DNA of 64,000 nucleotides, from NCBI GenBank assembly GCA_037447655.1, contig JBBHKE010002550.1, positions 56,820-120,819 of the forward strand, written 5' to 3'. Shown here piece after piece: positions 1 to 11,250 of the stretch. The notes beneath the pieces are model-generated. The model searched no databases and was not told the origin of the DNA. It saw only the letters and a program-made list of their open reading frames with translations. Each line of letters starts with the position of its first letter. The stretch's first letter is position 1. The stretch is from Zygnema cylindricum. Its lineage: Eukaryota; Streptophyta; Zygnematophyceae; Zygnematales; Zygnemataceae. Both the position numbers and the translations under genes were made by a program.

Positions 1-771
1 TCTATTGACGTATGACACCCATCATATTATTGTGCCGTACAAAAAGGTACAGCTGCCAGTGTACTTTCTATAAAAACATTGTACAACATGGCCGAAAATT
101 CGACACATGTCATATCTTGATTCGTTTCCGTAATCCTTGGAGATGCCGAAATCCAATGTCGTAGTGCCACGTGTCATTCGATGTGGCGGTGAACATAAAT
201 CGCCAAAATCCTCTTCCGTGATCTCGACATTCTTTTCGGCCATCCGATCGAATGCCGATTTCAATCGTAGCCGTCATCAATATTTGCGCGGTATTTGTTT
301 CGCTATTGAAACAAATGCGCGACACTTGTTTCATCTCCGTACTCGTAATCCGTACTTTTCATAACTGACTCTATGTATCTCGTATATAGTTATCGTTAAA
401 TGAATTAGCCTAGATGGTAACGTTTATATACTTATTAAACCTTATATCACTTACCACTAGTCCTAAACTTAATGGATGAGTCTACCGACTAGCGACAACA
501 TTAACTAACCGTAGGTGCCAGGATGAAATCCTCGAACCAACATGTATCGTTTTAGTAAATGAACTACTGTATTACCCGTAAATCAACTAATCTATTACCC
601 GTAAATCTCTGGATAACATAGGCAGCCATGGCTCTAGCTTCCTCTCCAACTTTTCAGTGACTGCAACAAGTGTGGGCGTTGGAGAGAGAAGTTAGAGGCA
701 GACTGCCTTGACTTCTTTTTCTGCATTCATTTTAGACTTAGAAAATACTAAAAGAACCATTAATTTCTACA
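1..771 (-). repeat. 3' LTR of element A, truncated by window start
   Basis: On the minus strand the LTR starts TGTAGAAATT (ending at 771) directly after a purine tract. It carries the family landmarks in order: TATTTTCTA(A/G)GTC box, hairpin with ACTTGTTG-type loop (about 620-700), CCATGGCTGCC, tRNA-like module (about 455-545), a CACGTG box near 174 and a GTAC-rich inverted repeat (33-90). Confidence 0.88.
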
Positions 772-790
772 CTCCCCTTATTTTCTAGTC
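734..790 (-). other. Polypurine tract of A bracketed by an inverted repeat
   Basis: On the minus strand the purine tract AAGGGGAG precedes the LTR start at 771. A block GACTAGAAAATA (790-779) and its near-complement TATTTTCTAAGTC inside the LTR (747-734) form an imperfect stem around it. The same arrangement is cleaner at H, J and K. Confidence 0.65.
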
Positions 791-903
791 AATCTTTAAT
801 TTTTCACCACACTTCTCCTTGTAGAAAATTAGCTTAGGGGAAAGTACAAGTTTGGTCATCATATTTGATACCATCTCGCTATCTGGTCGATACTCTAAAC
901 TGA

Positions 904-2400
904 TTATTTTGTTTTTACTTTCTCTCTAACAAAGCTGAGTCTAATGTCCATGTGTTTGGCTTTAAAATGATGTTTAGGATTGGCAGAAAAAGCAATTGCT
1001 GCCTGATTATCACAAAAAAATTTATGCACACCACTGTTATGGTAACCAAGCTCACGAAGCAAAGACTTGACCCACATCAATTCTTTTACAGCAGAGCAAG
1101 ATGCCATATACTCAGCCTCCAAGATGCCATATACTCAGCCTCCATGGTGGACTGAGCAATATCCTTTCGCTGTTTCCTACTCCAATAGCAAGCCCCATCA
1201 CCCACATATAATACATATCCAGAAGTACATCTCCTCATCGGAGCATCACCATAACGGGCATCACTCCAAGTGGTGATGTCAGTATTCTCCCCACCCAAAT
1301 TGAACCATAGATCCCTAGTTTCTATCAAATATCTAAGAACTCTCTTAGCTGCCTCCCAATCCCTCTTAGTGGGAGCATTTAGACTTTTACTTAACACTCC
1401 TAAAGCTGTAGCTAAATCTTGCCGGGGACAATTCATAAAATATATTAGACTTCCCACTACTTGCCTGTAGGGAATAGTCTGCATGAACTTCTGTTCTTCA
1501 GGAGATAATTTCTCGTCTAAGACTATGACTCTTTCTTCCTCACTCCCCTCACTTCCCTTTTTTAACTCCATTCGAGTTGTACAACTATTAGCTTTATCCA
1601 TCTGAAATTTTTCAAGCATGTTCCCTTTTGCTTCCTTTTGAGTTAATCTTATAATCTTTCTTTTTTGGTCTCTTTCTAGCTGAATTTTCAAAATATATTT
1701 TGCTTCCCCCATATCCTTTATTTCAAATCTCCCTTTAAGACCAGTTTTCAGTTTATTAATTTTTTCCATTGATTTACTTAAAACAAGCAAATCATCAACA
1801 TAAATTGCAATAAATATAACACCTTCCTCATCTTCAAAAACATAGATTGAGTGATGTGAGCTGATCCGGATATATCCTAGATCGGCAAGAAACTCATCAA
1901 GCTTCTTATTCCACTGTTGAGGCGCCTGTTTCAAGCCATAAAGAGATTTAATTAGCCGGCATACCTTACTCTCCTCTCCTTCCTCCACAAATCCTTCGGG
2001 TTGTCGCATGAAGATCTCCTCTTCCAATTCTCCATACAAAAAGCTTGTCCTCATGTCCATCTGGTGCACCTCCATGTCTTCCGCTGTTGCTAGGCTGAGA
2101 AGTATGCGGACGAAGGGAAATCTGACGACCGGTGAAAAGGTTTCCTCATTGTCCATTCCTTCTTTTTGTGTAAATCATTTTGCCACTAATCAGGCTTTGT
2201 AACGCTCAATGGTGTTATCCGGGTTTGGTTGTAATTTGAAACCACACTTAGAACCGATTCGTTTTTGGTTAGGTGGACAGTCCACCAGCTCCCAAGTATC
2301 GGCTGCCATAACTGAGGCCATCTCCTCATTAATGGTTGTCTTCCACCGGTTCCGTTCTGGACAAGTCATCGCCTCTCCATAAGTTTGAGGTTCATCTTGA
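904..2400 (-). pseudogene. RT-RNase H of element A
   Basis: C-terminal pol of a copia element: reverse transcriptase then RNase H, which copy element RNA into DNA. The main open stretch (2156-1086, 356 codons) has the typical SLYGLKQAP segment and the catalytic YVDD at about residues 119-122, followed by the RNase H block TTWSDARYGDAPMRRCTSGY. More N-terminal RT (about 2400-2160) is readable but has stops. The RNase H frame is broken near 1097-1142 by a 23-bp tandem duplication and resumes in another frame down to 904. The active-site Asp pair is intact, but the protein cannot be made whole. Confidence 0.85.
1097..1142. repeat. 23-bp tandem duplication inside RNase H of A
   Basis: Two identical adjacent 23-bp copies (1097-1119 and 1120-1142). 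As 23 is not a multiple of three, the duplication shifts the frame just after EAEYMAS and explains the premature end of the RT-RNase H reading frame. Confidence 0.9.
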
Positions 2401-2413
2401 TGAGATAGTTTTG

Positions 2414-3617
2414 TTACCTAGTTATTAACTTGTTTTTATTGCAATCTTTTGCTACTTCTACTTCCCCCCTCAAAATGTGTGGCCGGAATAGATGGTTCTC
2501 GCGAGTTCTTTTGAACAATCTCGGCTTCTCCCCTATCCCTTGATTCCGAATAAATTTCCACCACGTCTTCCGCTTAGGTAGAGTTGTCACTGGAGTTTCC
2601 GCAACCGAGTCCTTTTCGGTCTGATTTGTACTTGCAAGAATTTCATCTTGTCTAAAACATAGATAGTTAGGAAGCTCAAAGTCATCAGAATTTTTTGACT
2701 CAAATCTGATTTTTACCGACTTTGTATACTTGAAGGGATCCAAAGACTTTCCTTCATCCATAACTACTAGATGCTTTACTAAGATTATATCTTCCCTTTT
2801 TAGATCGTAAACTCTATATCCTTTAACATCCTCATCATATCCTAATAAGTATTCAGGTTTTCCTTTAGGATATAGCTTCCTAGACCAATCTGTATCTAGA
2901 CTAAATACTTGACTGCCGAAAACCTTTAAGTGACATATGTCTGGTTTCCAACCTGCCCATCTCTCATAAGGTATTTGATCTTTTTTAGCTGAAGTAAGAA
3001 CTCTATTTTTGAGGTTATTAGCAGAGTTCATTGCTTTCGGACCAAAACCTTTTTCTTATCTTCTTGTCCGACAACATACTTCTAGCACTATCACTTAATG
3101 TCCTATTTAATCTTTCAGCTACCCCATTCTGTTCTAGGTTTTTTGGAACTGTCTTTTGGTGTTGGACTCCATCTTCCCTCAGAAAATCCTCAAACTGGTT
3201 AGAAGTATACTCTCCACCATTGTCACTCCTTACTCTCTTGATTGGAGTTTTATGGAGATTTTCGCTCCATGCTTTATATTGTCGAAAATAATCTTGAGCT
3301 TCTGACTTGTTTTTCAAAAAATACACCCTAGAATACCGAGACCAATCATCAGTGATAGTCATCATAAATCTCTTCCCCCCCGGTGAGGGCACTTTAGCAG
3401 GTCCCCAAATATTTGTGTTTACTAAATCTGTAATTTTTTCTCCCTTATAAGTGGCTGTTTTGGGAAAGGGTAATCTGTGTGCTTTACCTTGAGCACATCC
3501 ACTACAATCACTTATATTATCACTCTCGCTGAACTGAATCCCTTCCACCACTCCCATCTTTTTCATCTCTCTTAACTTATCTCGATTCACATGCCCAAGC
3601 CTCTTATGCCACATCAT
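2414..3617 (-). pseudogene. GAG-pre-integrase and integrase of element A
   Basis: Copia integrase, which inserts element DNA into the genome. Reading begins at 3617 with the HHCC zinc domain (WHKRLGH then CSGCAQGK), followed by the rve core: VNTNIWGPAK, RSDNGGEY, and AERLNRT carrying the catalytic Glu. The first catalytic Asp is replaced by Asn (TNIWGP where sister copies have DIWGP). The frame shifts between 3031 and 3018, then continues through the IN C-terminal region (KPDICHLKVFGSQVF, GYRVYDL). Both the Asp-to-Asn change and the frameshift argue against activity. Confidence 0.86.
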
Positions 3618-3753
3618 TATATCATGAACACCAGCATAATAAAGTTTCTTCTTTTCATTGCTTTAAATCAGCCTAAACATCCCTTGGCTACCTTTCTCAG
3701 CAATGAAATAGACCTCTTCCTCAAAACTAGCAGTAAAGACTCCTTCCCTAGTG

Positions 3754-5162
3754 TTAGTAAAAACAACCCTTATCATGTAATACAGATGTAGAGATGAGGT
3801 TTTTGTTCAGCTCCAGAATAAACAATACATCGAAAAATGTTACTATAGATGTCTTTCCTTCTACTAACACTTTCAGATCTACCGATCCTACTAGAGTAGT
3901 AATGACTATCCTCCCATCCCCGTACTCTATCTCTACGGTGGGAATCTTTATTATCTTAGTGAATAGGTGCTTATCCTTACAAATGTGCATGGAGGCACCT
4001 GAATCTACAATCCAACCTACTTCACCTTTGAATCCACTATAAGCACATTTCTGCCTTCGTGGAATTTCGACCTCGTTTTTCGCCTCCTACTCCTCATCCA
4101 ATAAGAGCTCATCGTCCTCGTCCTCGGATTTCGCCTCATGTACCTGTGTCAGAAGGGCCTTTTTCTATCCTCTCGCGGTTCCACCCGTCTGCCCCTCCTT
4201 TAACTGAAGCTCAGTTAGCTTAGTGCACTCTGCCATATAGTGCCCCGATTTCTTACAAAAATGACATAAACCTTTGGGAGCCCTTGGTCCTAACTCGTTG
4301 GTCTGATTTTTTTGCTCCCTCCCCCCATAGTTTTTGACCAGTTTCCGGGAATCCTTGTTCCTCCAATCGGTCGCAGTTGCCAAGGCTTGCCCACTCTTTC
4401 CTCCCCTCGGATCCTAATCGTATTCTCTCGAACGAGAATCATCCCTACCACTGAGTTCCATATCCACCTTGAGTCGGGCAAGTCCTACACATGGTTGACT
4501 ATGTTCTCGAGCTCATCTGGTAACTTCATCAGTAAACAGTTAACCTTTTCTTTTTCACTAAAATCTTTTCCCGCACTCTCTAGCTCCATGGAGAGTGTAG
4601 CAAGCTCATTGCAAAAATCCAACATCTTCCCCCTTTTGTATACATACTCCTTACCCTTCTGATCAGCCAACTGTTGTTGCTGAATCGTACCACTTCGGTA
4701 CATCTCTATGAGAGCCATCCAAAGATCGGATGCCCTTTCTACGTGCAAATGAGGACATGCAAGCCCTTGAGTAAGATGGCGGAGGATAAAGTTCTTTGCC
4801 GCCATATTGTTGAAGTCCCAAGTATCAATATCATTCTCCTCGTTCCTCGGAATAGGTGACATGAATGCTAAACCAGTTGCTATTGGTGAAGTCGTCTCCT
4901 TCTCTGTTGCTTTGTCCACCACCTCTTCTTCATTTGTCTCCTCTGTTGAAGATGGATCTGCTTTCCTTGTGAATCTGCTTCCTCCAAACCCTGGAGGGAC
5001 TCTAAGACTTGATGGACGCCCCACTCGTCCACTCACTATCCCCCAAAACCTTTTCTTGCATAGAGCTCCTATCATTATATTTTCTCAGTATATGAAGCCA
5101 GTTCCATTATAGATGGGTACCCTAGAGGGTGGGCCCATAACTTGAAACTCTGAAACCTTCAT
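3754..5162 (-). pseudogene. Gag-protease of element A
   Basis: The start codon is at 5162, inside the 5' LTR; the first residues read MKVSEFQVMGPPSRVP and run through the primer-binding site. Gag continues to about 4165 with a CCHC zinc knuckle CHFCKKSGHYMAEC, broken by an early stop in the segment GFIY-stop and by a frameshift near 4480. The protease segment (about 4020-3754) keeps an intact aspartic-protease motif, WIVDSGASMH. Gag would package the element RNA, and protease would cleave the polyprotein. Confidence 0.83.
5128..5142 (-). other. Primer-binding site of A (initiator tRNA-Met anticodon arm)
   Basis: Minus strand AGTTATGGGCCCACC abuts the LTR end at 5143. It is the reverse complement, with one mismatch, of nucleotides 25-39 of plant initiator tRNA-Met as I know it. 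It also encodes Gag residues VMGPP. Confidence 0.78.
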
Positions 5163-6204
5163 AAGTCCTCAGAGTGGACAGCTTCCAAGAAGCCTCTAGG
5201 ATAACCCTAACCCTTTTGTGTTTCAGCAAAAATAACTGCCACCCTGGCAAATTTAAACTTTGACCACCTTCACCTCGTGAAGGGAAGACTCCCTTGAGTC
5301 GATAGCAAAAAGAACCTCTGAATTTGCTCCCCTGAGCAGTAAGTTATGGAGGGTCAAAGTTGTCCTTTTGTACAGAAGCTCTTTGGGAGAGAGGGTCATA
5401 TCTACCAATTTTTTCTAAGTCCTATCTCTCTCACAAACTCTATCCACTGATGTACGGACCAATCATATTACTCTTCCGTACGCAAAAGTACAACTGCCGG
5501 TGTACTTTTTGTACGAATATTGTACGACATGGCCTAAATGTCGACACGTGGTATATCTGGATTCGCTCCCTTAATCTCGGAGATGCCGCGATCAAATGTT
5601 TTTCTGCCACGTGTCATCAGATGTGGCGATGACCACAAACCTCTGAAATCCTCTTCTGCGATCTCGGCATTCAATCCGGCCGTCCGATTAAATGCATATT
5701 TAATCGTAGCCGTAATAAATACCTGCGCGGTATTCGTTTCGCTATCGAAACAAATGTGCGGTACTTGTTCGTTGTCCGTACCTTAATCCGTACTTTTACA
5801 TAACTAGATCTATGTACCCCGTAAGCAGTTGCAGTTAAATGAATTATCCTACGTAATTATATTTAAATAATTATCAAACCCAATACCATATATCATTAGT
5901 CTTAGACTTAACGGTTAAGACAACCGGCTACCGGCTATCTATTATTCTGTAGGTACCAGGATCAAATCCCGGTTCTGACATCTATCCTTTTAGTAAATAA
6001 ACTTATCGGTAAATAAACTAATCTATTTCTCGTAAATCTCTGGATAGCCTAGGCAGCCATGGCTCTAGCTTCCACTTCAACTTCCCAGTGACTGCGACAA
6101 GTGTGGGAGTTAGAGAGAGATGTTAGAGATAGACTGCCTCGGCTTCTTTCTGTAATTTAATTTAGACCTAGAAAATACTAAAAAAAGAACCATCAATTTC
6201 TACA
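5143..6204 (-). repeat. 5' LTR of element A (1,062 bp)
   Basis: Starts on the minus strand with TGTAGAAATTGATGG at 6204 and ends ..TTTCA at 5143, next to the primer-binding site. It contains the hairpin (about 6060-6140), the tRNA-like module (5895-5980) whose 5951-5980 part resembles the initiator tRNA T-arm, a CACGTG box at about 5610, the GTAC-rich repeat, and the Gag ATG at 5162. Confidence 0.88.
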
Positions 6205-7404
6205 CTTCACTTATTGGAGATTTATGATGGTGGGATTGCTTTTCGAGAAGCACTTGTGGGGAATTGTTTCGAGACAAGTGAGGTGGCCGCCACCAAGATT
6301 TGGTGGAACTCACTACAGTGGTTCATCTGGGCTTCCCAAAAAAACCAACCGTATTTCAGATGCAACGGAAGGTGAAGGAAAAATTATGTCCATGGAAGGG
6401 GGAAATAGGGAGAAGGATAAAGGGACACTTATGGTGAGGGGAGCTAGGCTCTTTGCCATAGCTCCACTTAGAGAGGTTATAAGTAAAACTTAAGAAAATA
6501 ATAGTAAAATATAGGAGTATGAAAACACTATAGCAAAACATCTCATACTTAGAAATTTGTCTAAGTCCATAGCTATCACTCTTTTGAATCTAACCAAGTC
6601 TTAGGAAATTTGGGAAACACTAAATCAGATTTATAAGAGTGAGACTATCAGAGGCAGCAATTAGTAAAACAGGATATATAGGCCTATGTTTATAAAGGCG
6701 GTAGCATGATAGAGTTTTGCAATGATATTGCTGCGTTATATGTTGAGCTTGCTTGTGCGGGATATGTAGAGTCTGAGGAGAGGAAGATTAATACACTACT
6801 CATGAAACTCCCAGATGAGTACGAAAACATCATTTGTCGTATGCATGCAATGGATGGCTCCTCATGGACTTGGAGCTTTACCATGGGGATAATTCTTGTG
6901 AGGGAAAGCACTTTGGAGCTTCGTAGGGGATGTGACAGGGTGAATGCATTTACAGCTGGTGGTGATTGGCGGAAGCGTGATAAGAGGAACGGTGGTGACG
7001 AGCGGAAGCGTGATGAGAGGAAGAGAGACAAAGGTAAACCTTATCGGAACTTTGGTAGAAAAAGAGGGAGAGGAAAAGAAACGTGAGCTTTGAACAAAGG
7101 GGTTTGCTTCTTTTGTAGGGAACCGGGTCATTATATGGAGGAATGCCCTTGTTTGGAAGAACTTAGAAGTTGGAATATGGATGAGGAGGAAGAAGGGGAA
7201 GAGGAGAAAGAGGATGAAGATATGTTGGAGCTTCTCCGCATCGGTAGTATGGGGAAGAGAGAAAAGCACACAGAAATTCCACGGAAGCAACAGTGTGTTT
7301 TTGGAGGTATAAGGGAAGTAAAGAGAGAGGAGGTACTTGAGGGAGTTCAAAATATTGAGGATAGTTTTATGGATATTTTGGAAACTGAAGACTGGTCGGA
7401 ATGA
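6205..7404 (+). pseudogene. Gag of element H
   Basis: Degenerate copia Gag. 6224-6493 matches the GALCEKRYWGIVSGQV region of sister copies (here GLLFEKHLWGIVSRQV). 6706-7086 carries the central Gag domain, and 7090-7404 opens with a CCHC knuckle CFFCREPGHYMEEC followed by an acidic tail. Stops at about 6491 and 7085 break it into three pieces. The region 6494-6705 is a recognisable but heavily damaged helical Gag segment. Confidence 0.8.
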
Positions 7405-7604
7405 GAGGCTTCAATGGATTCTGAGGAAAGGGGAGAAGTAAATCTAAGGGGGGCTCTAAAGGAAAGGGGAAGAAGAAAATATTTAATGAAAGGTTTAGGG
7501 GAGAAGAAATATTTATAGGGAATAAATTTAGAAAGTGATAGTGGAAAACATTCCATGGGAGAGAGTGGGGAAAGTTCAGAAAATGGGGTAATTATCATGG
7601 ATAG

Positions 7605-8066
7605 AAATATAAGTTCGTAAGATGTAGTTTTATGAAGAACTTAGTGGGGACTCTTGATTTAAGGATAAATTTGGGGGGTAATGGTTTTGACATCACTAAT
7701 GGGAGTGATGCCATCTATGAAGGTGTGCTTGTGAAAGGGTTAACATCTGGGTGTGTGTTGCAGATTGGAGATGGGGCTGGCAGTTTGGATTGCAAGAGGG
7801 AAATTAAATTTAGTGTGGATGGAAAAGAGATGACGTGGATAAACTCTTGGCTCGGATTTATGAAAAGTGGGATGCTAAATAAAATGTGTGGTGCAATTAT
7901 TATTCTAGTTCATCAAATGCACTGTTTTAAATACAAGAATATTTTTATTGAGTTTTATGAAAGGAAAAGAAAAAAAAAGAGAAAAAAAAGGGGGGGTTGT
8001 TTTTTTTGTGTTGTTACTGTTTTGGTTTGTTTAATTGGAGTTAACAGTAAAGTAGACTAGAAAATA
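7605..8066 (+). pseudogene. RNase H remnant of element H
   Basis: The stretch from 7632 aligns with copia RNase H: GTLDLRINLGGNGFDITNGSDA corresponds to GTRDLWLHLGGENTDITTWSDAS elsewhere in the window, and GLTSGCVLQIGDGAG to CTSGYVLYVGDGAC. Protease, integrase and RT that should precede it are missing between about 7410 and 7600. A poly-A/G run at 7964-7997 lies within the decayed tail. The reading ends in a GACTAG stop context at 8055-8060. Confidence 0.7.
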
Positions 8067-8100
8067 ATGTGAGTGTTAAAATGTGTGTATTTTCTAGGTC
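8055..8100 (+). other. Inverted repeat around polypurine tract and LTR start of H
   Basis: GACTAGAAAATA (8055-8066) and TATTTTCTAGGTC (8088-8100) are complementary apart from one bulged C. The purine tract and the LTR start (8074) lie in the loop, and the pol stop TAG is in the left arm. Confidence 0.68.
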
Positions 8101-9208
8101 TTAATTTATTCTACTTTGTCAAATAGGTTGTCTAAAGTCATCTATACTTGTCGTAGTCACTAGAAGACAGAGATAGCCATGGCTACCTAGGTAGTCAAGG
8201 AGATGAAAGGAAGAAGCAGAGGAGTTATTCTAGGCGGCACCAAAATGTATGCGAACAGACCAAGATTTGATCCTGGTCGGTCTGATTTAAGACCGTACAG
8301 ATACAGCCTTCCGCCTTATCCGCTAGATGTAATGAAGACCGATACACATATAGGGTTTGAAAAGTATTTAAAGTCGTTCACACCGGTATCATCCATTTAA
8401 CGGCGAAACCAAACTACATGTACATAGAAAGTAACTGCACGAAAATAATACGGGGCGCACGAAACAAATGTCGAAGATATTTGTTCGACGGCCAAGATTA
8501 AAAATTGGAAATATAATCGAACGACTCATATTTCAGCCGGTTGTACGGAATGACAATTTTGGCGGTTTTTGGACGCGCTGACACCGAATGACACGTGGCA
8601 ATATCCTGGAGGATTGCGGGATCTCCGAAACGCGAGATGACAAGTCCAAATGTGACAAATGTCACATTATGGTTGTGTCGTACAAGGACCGTACAGAAAG
8701 TACTCCGGCACCTGTACTTTCTTGTACGGTACACTCATATTATAGGTGCGTACCTCAGTACTGGGGGGCTTAGAGAGGGGTTTTAAGACTTAGAATATTT
8801 TTGGTAGGTAGCCGCCTCTCCGAGAGAGCATCTTGTATAAAAGGCAAACTTTGGCCAGTCATAACTATCAATTTACTTGACCATTTTCAGTGATTCTTTT
8901 TGCTGCAGACTCAAGGGAGTCCACAATACACAAGGGTGTAGTTGGTCAAAGAATTTGTTTGCCAGAGTGGGTGCATTTCTTAGGGAAAGTCAAAGTGGGT
9001 GAATTTGTCCAAATGTCATATTCAAACTTTGCATTCTGTGGTGGAACTGAGCACAAAGAAAATGTTATTTCACAGGAGTGAAGTTGTATTGGGGTTTTGA
9101 TTGTCAAGGGTTCAGTCATTTGGGTTTATATCAAGTTGGAGTCAGCATCACCTAGATAAGCTTCTTTTAGATCGGCGATTTATGTGGGTAATGGAGCACA
9201 CAGAGTTT
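8074..9208 (+). repeat. 3' LTR of element H (1,135 bp)
   Basis: Runs from TGTTAAAATG to ..GAGTTTCA. Contains the TATTTTCTAGGTC box, a divergent hairpin with loop ACTTGTCGTAGTCACT (about 8130-8180), an antisense tRNA-like module (8240-8330), a CACGTG box near 8593, and GTAC repeats at 8675-8735. The flank after 9208 is the integrase of I. Confidence 0.85.
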
Positions 9209-10020
9209 CAATGCTTGTAGCTCTATCAATTAGTGTCCTATTTAATCTTTCAACTACCCCATTCAGTTCCGGGTTTTCTGGAACTGTCTTTTGGTGTTGG
9301 ACTCCATCTTCCCTCAGAAAATCCTCAAACTGGTTAGAAATATACTCTCCACAATTGTCACTCCTTACTCTCTTGATTGGAGTTTCATGGAGGTTTTCGA
9401 TCCATGCTTTATATTGTCTAAAACAATCTTGAGCTTCTGACCAATCATCACTGATAGTCATCATAAATCTCTTCCCCCCGGGTGAGGGCATTTTGGCCGG
9501 TCCCCAAATATCTTTGTGTACTAAATCTAGAATTTTTTTCTCCCTTATAAGTGGCTGTTTTGGGAAAGGGTGATCTGTGTGCTTTACCTTGAGCACATCC
9601 ACTAGAATCACTTAGATTCTCACTATCATTGAACTGAATTCCTTCTAGCACTCCTATCTTTTTCATCTCTCTTAGCTTATCTAGATTCACATGCCCAAGC
9701 CTCTTATGCCACAACATTATATCATGAACACGAGCATAATAAACTTTCTTCTTTTCATTGCTTAATATCAGCCTAAACATCCCTTGGCTACCTTTTTCAG
9801 CTGTGAAATAATCTTCCTCCTCAAAACTAACAATAAAGACTCTTTTCCTAGTACTAGTATCAAAACCCTTATCATCTAATACAGACGTAGAGATGAGATT
9901 TTTCTTCAGCTCAGGAATAAACAACACATCGGAGAATTTAACTATAGATGTCTTTCTTTCTACTAACACTTGCAGATCTACCGATCCCAGAAGAGTATTA
10001 GTGACTATCCTCCCATCCAA
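9209..10020 (-). pseudogene. Protease C-terminus and integrase of element I
   Basis: Reading from 10020: protease tail (DGRIVTNTLLGSVDL, NLISTSVLDDKGF), HHCC domain (WHKRLGHV, CAQGKAH), then the integrase core with LVHKDIWGP, RSDNCGEY and ERLNRT, so the three catalytic acidic positions are present. A run of seven T near 9533-9539, versus six in element A, shifts the frame. A deletion joins SDDW directly to SEAQD, removing about a dozen residues. Truncated at 9209 by the adjacent LTR. Confidence 0.84.
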
Positions 10021-10049
10021 GTACTCTATCTATCAGGTGGGAATCTTTC

Positions 10050-11250
10050 TTATCTTAGTGAACAGGTGTTTATCCTTACATTTGTGCATGGGACACCTGA
10101 ATGTTCAATCTTGCTTTCTTCACCTTTCAATCCACCGAAAGCACATTTTTCCTTTCGTGGAATTTCTACTTCGTTTGTCGCTTCCAACTCCTCGTCCAAT
10201 TGGAGCTCATTGTCCTTGTCTTCGGATTCCACCTCATGTACCTGTGTCAGAAGGGCCTTTTTCTTCCCTCTCGGGGTTCCACCGGTTTGCCTTTGCTTTA
10301 ACCGAAGCTCGGTTAGCTTAGTGCACTCCGCTATATAGTGCCCTTGTTTCTTACAAAAATGACTTAAACCCTTAGTAGCCCTTGGTCCCAACTCGTCGGT
10401 CTGATTTTTCTCTTCCCCCCCTCCGTAATTTCCAACCGGTTTTCGGGAATCCTTGTTCCTCCAATCAGTCCCAGCTGCCAAGGCTTGCCCACTCTTTCCT
10501 CCCTTTCGGATCTTAATCGTATTCTCCCGAACGAGAATCATCCCTACCACTGAGTTCCATATCCACCTTGAGTATGTTGAGTCCAACACACAGTTGACTA
10601 TGTTCTCGAACTCATGAGGTAATTTCATCAATAAACAATTAACCTTTTCCTTTTCACTAAATTCTTTTCTAGCACTCTTTAGCTCCATGAAAAGTGTAGC
10701 AAGCTCATTGCAAAAATCCAACATATTCCCCCCTTTGTATACATATTTGTTAATTTTTAGATCAGCCAACTGTTGTTGCTGAATCGTACCACTTGGGTAT
10801 ATCCTTATGAGAGCCATCCAAAGATCGGATGCTCTTTCTACCTGCAAATGAGGACATGCAAGCCTTTGAGTAAGATGGCGAGGATGAAGTGCTTTGCCAG
10901 AAGTTTAAGGTATCAGTATCATTCTCCTCGTTCCTCGGAATAGGTGACATGAATGCCGAACCAGGTTCTATTAGTGCGATCGTCTCCTTCTCCTTTCCTT
11001 TGTCCACCACCTACCCTTCCTTTGACTCCTCCGTTGAAGATGGATCTGCTTTCTTGGTGAATCTGCATCCTCCAAACCTTGGAGGGATTCTAAGACTTGA
11101 TGGACGCCCCACTCGTCCACTCACTATCCCCAAAAACCTTTCCTCACATAGAGCTCCTGTCATCATACTTTCCCAATATATGAAGCTAGTTCCATTAAAT
11201 ATAGGAACCCTATAGTATGGGCCCATAACGAGCAACTCTGAGACCTTCAT
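10050..11250 (-). pseudogene. Gag of element I
   Basis: The ATG at 11250 lies within the 5' LTR (MKVSELLVMGPYYRVP). The Gag body is in two overlapping frames, 11250-10762 and 10847-10050, with CCHC-like CHFCKKQGHYIAEC near 10360. The protease start beyond 10050 is degraded (the DSGA motif is lost near 10100). About as long as Gag of A and C. Confidence 0.82.

Larger units (their letters stand above)
1..6204 (-). mobile_element. Copia LTR retrotransposon A (3' LTR cut by window edge)
   Basis: Minus-strand Ty1/copia element in the order Gag, protease, integrase, RT, RNase H, between two related LTRs. The left (3') LTR is cut by the window start; the right (5') LTR ends at 6204. Immediately to the right the sequence reads as the plus-strand gag of element H, so A is inserted in H. 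The two LTRs look roughly 85% identical where I aligned their starts, which suggests an old insertion. All coding segments carry frameshifts or stops, so A is non-autonomous. The target-site duplication cannot be checked because the left flank lies outside the window. Confidence 0.9.
6205..9208 (+). mobile_element. Copia element H, 5' part displaced by A, pol mostly deleted
   Basis: The plus-strand internal sequence resumes in gag exactly where element A ends (6204/6205). Gag is followed, after loss of protease, integrase and RT, by RNase H remnants and a full 3' LTR (8074-9208). The 5' LTR would lie left of A, outside the window. Its right end abuts the integrase of minus-strand element I. 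Confidence 0.82.

Noticed and set aside
6205-6216. Polypurine tract next to the A 5' LTR
   Set aside because: The sequence CTTCACTTATT looks like an inverted polypurine tract but reads as gag of H, i.e. it is the insertion target.
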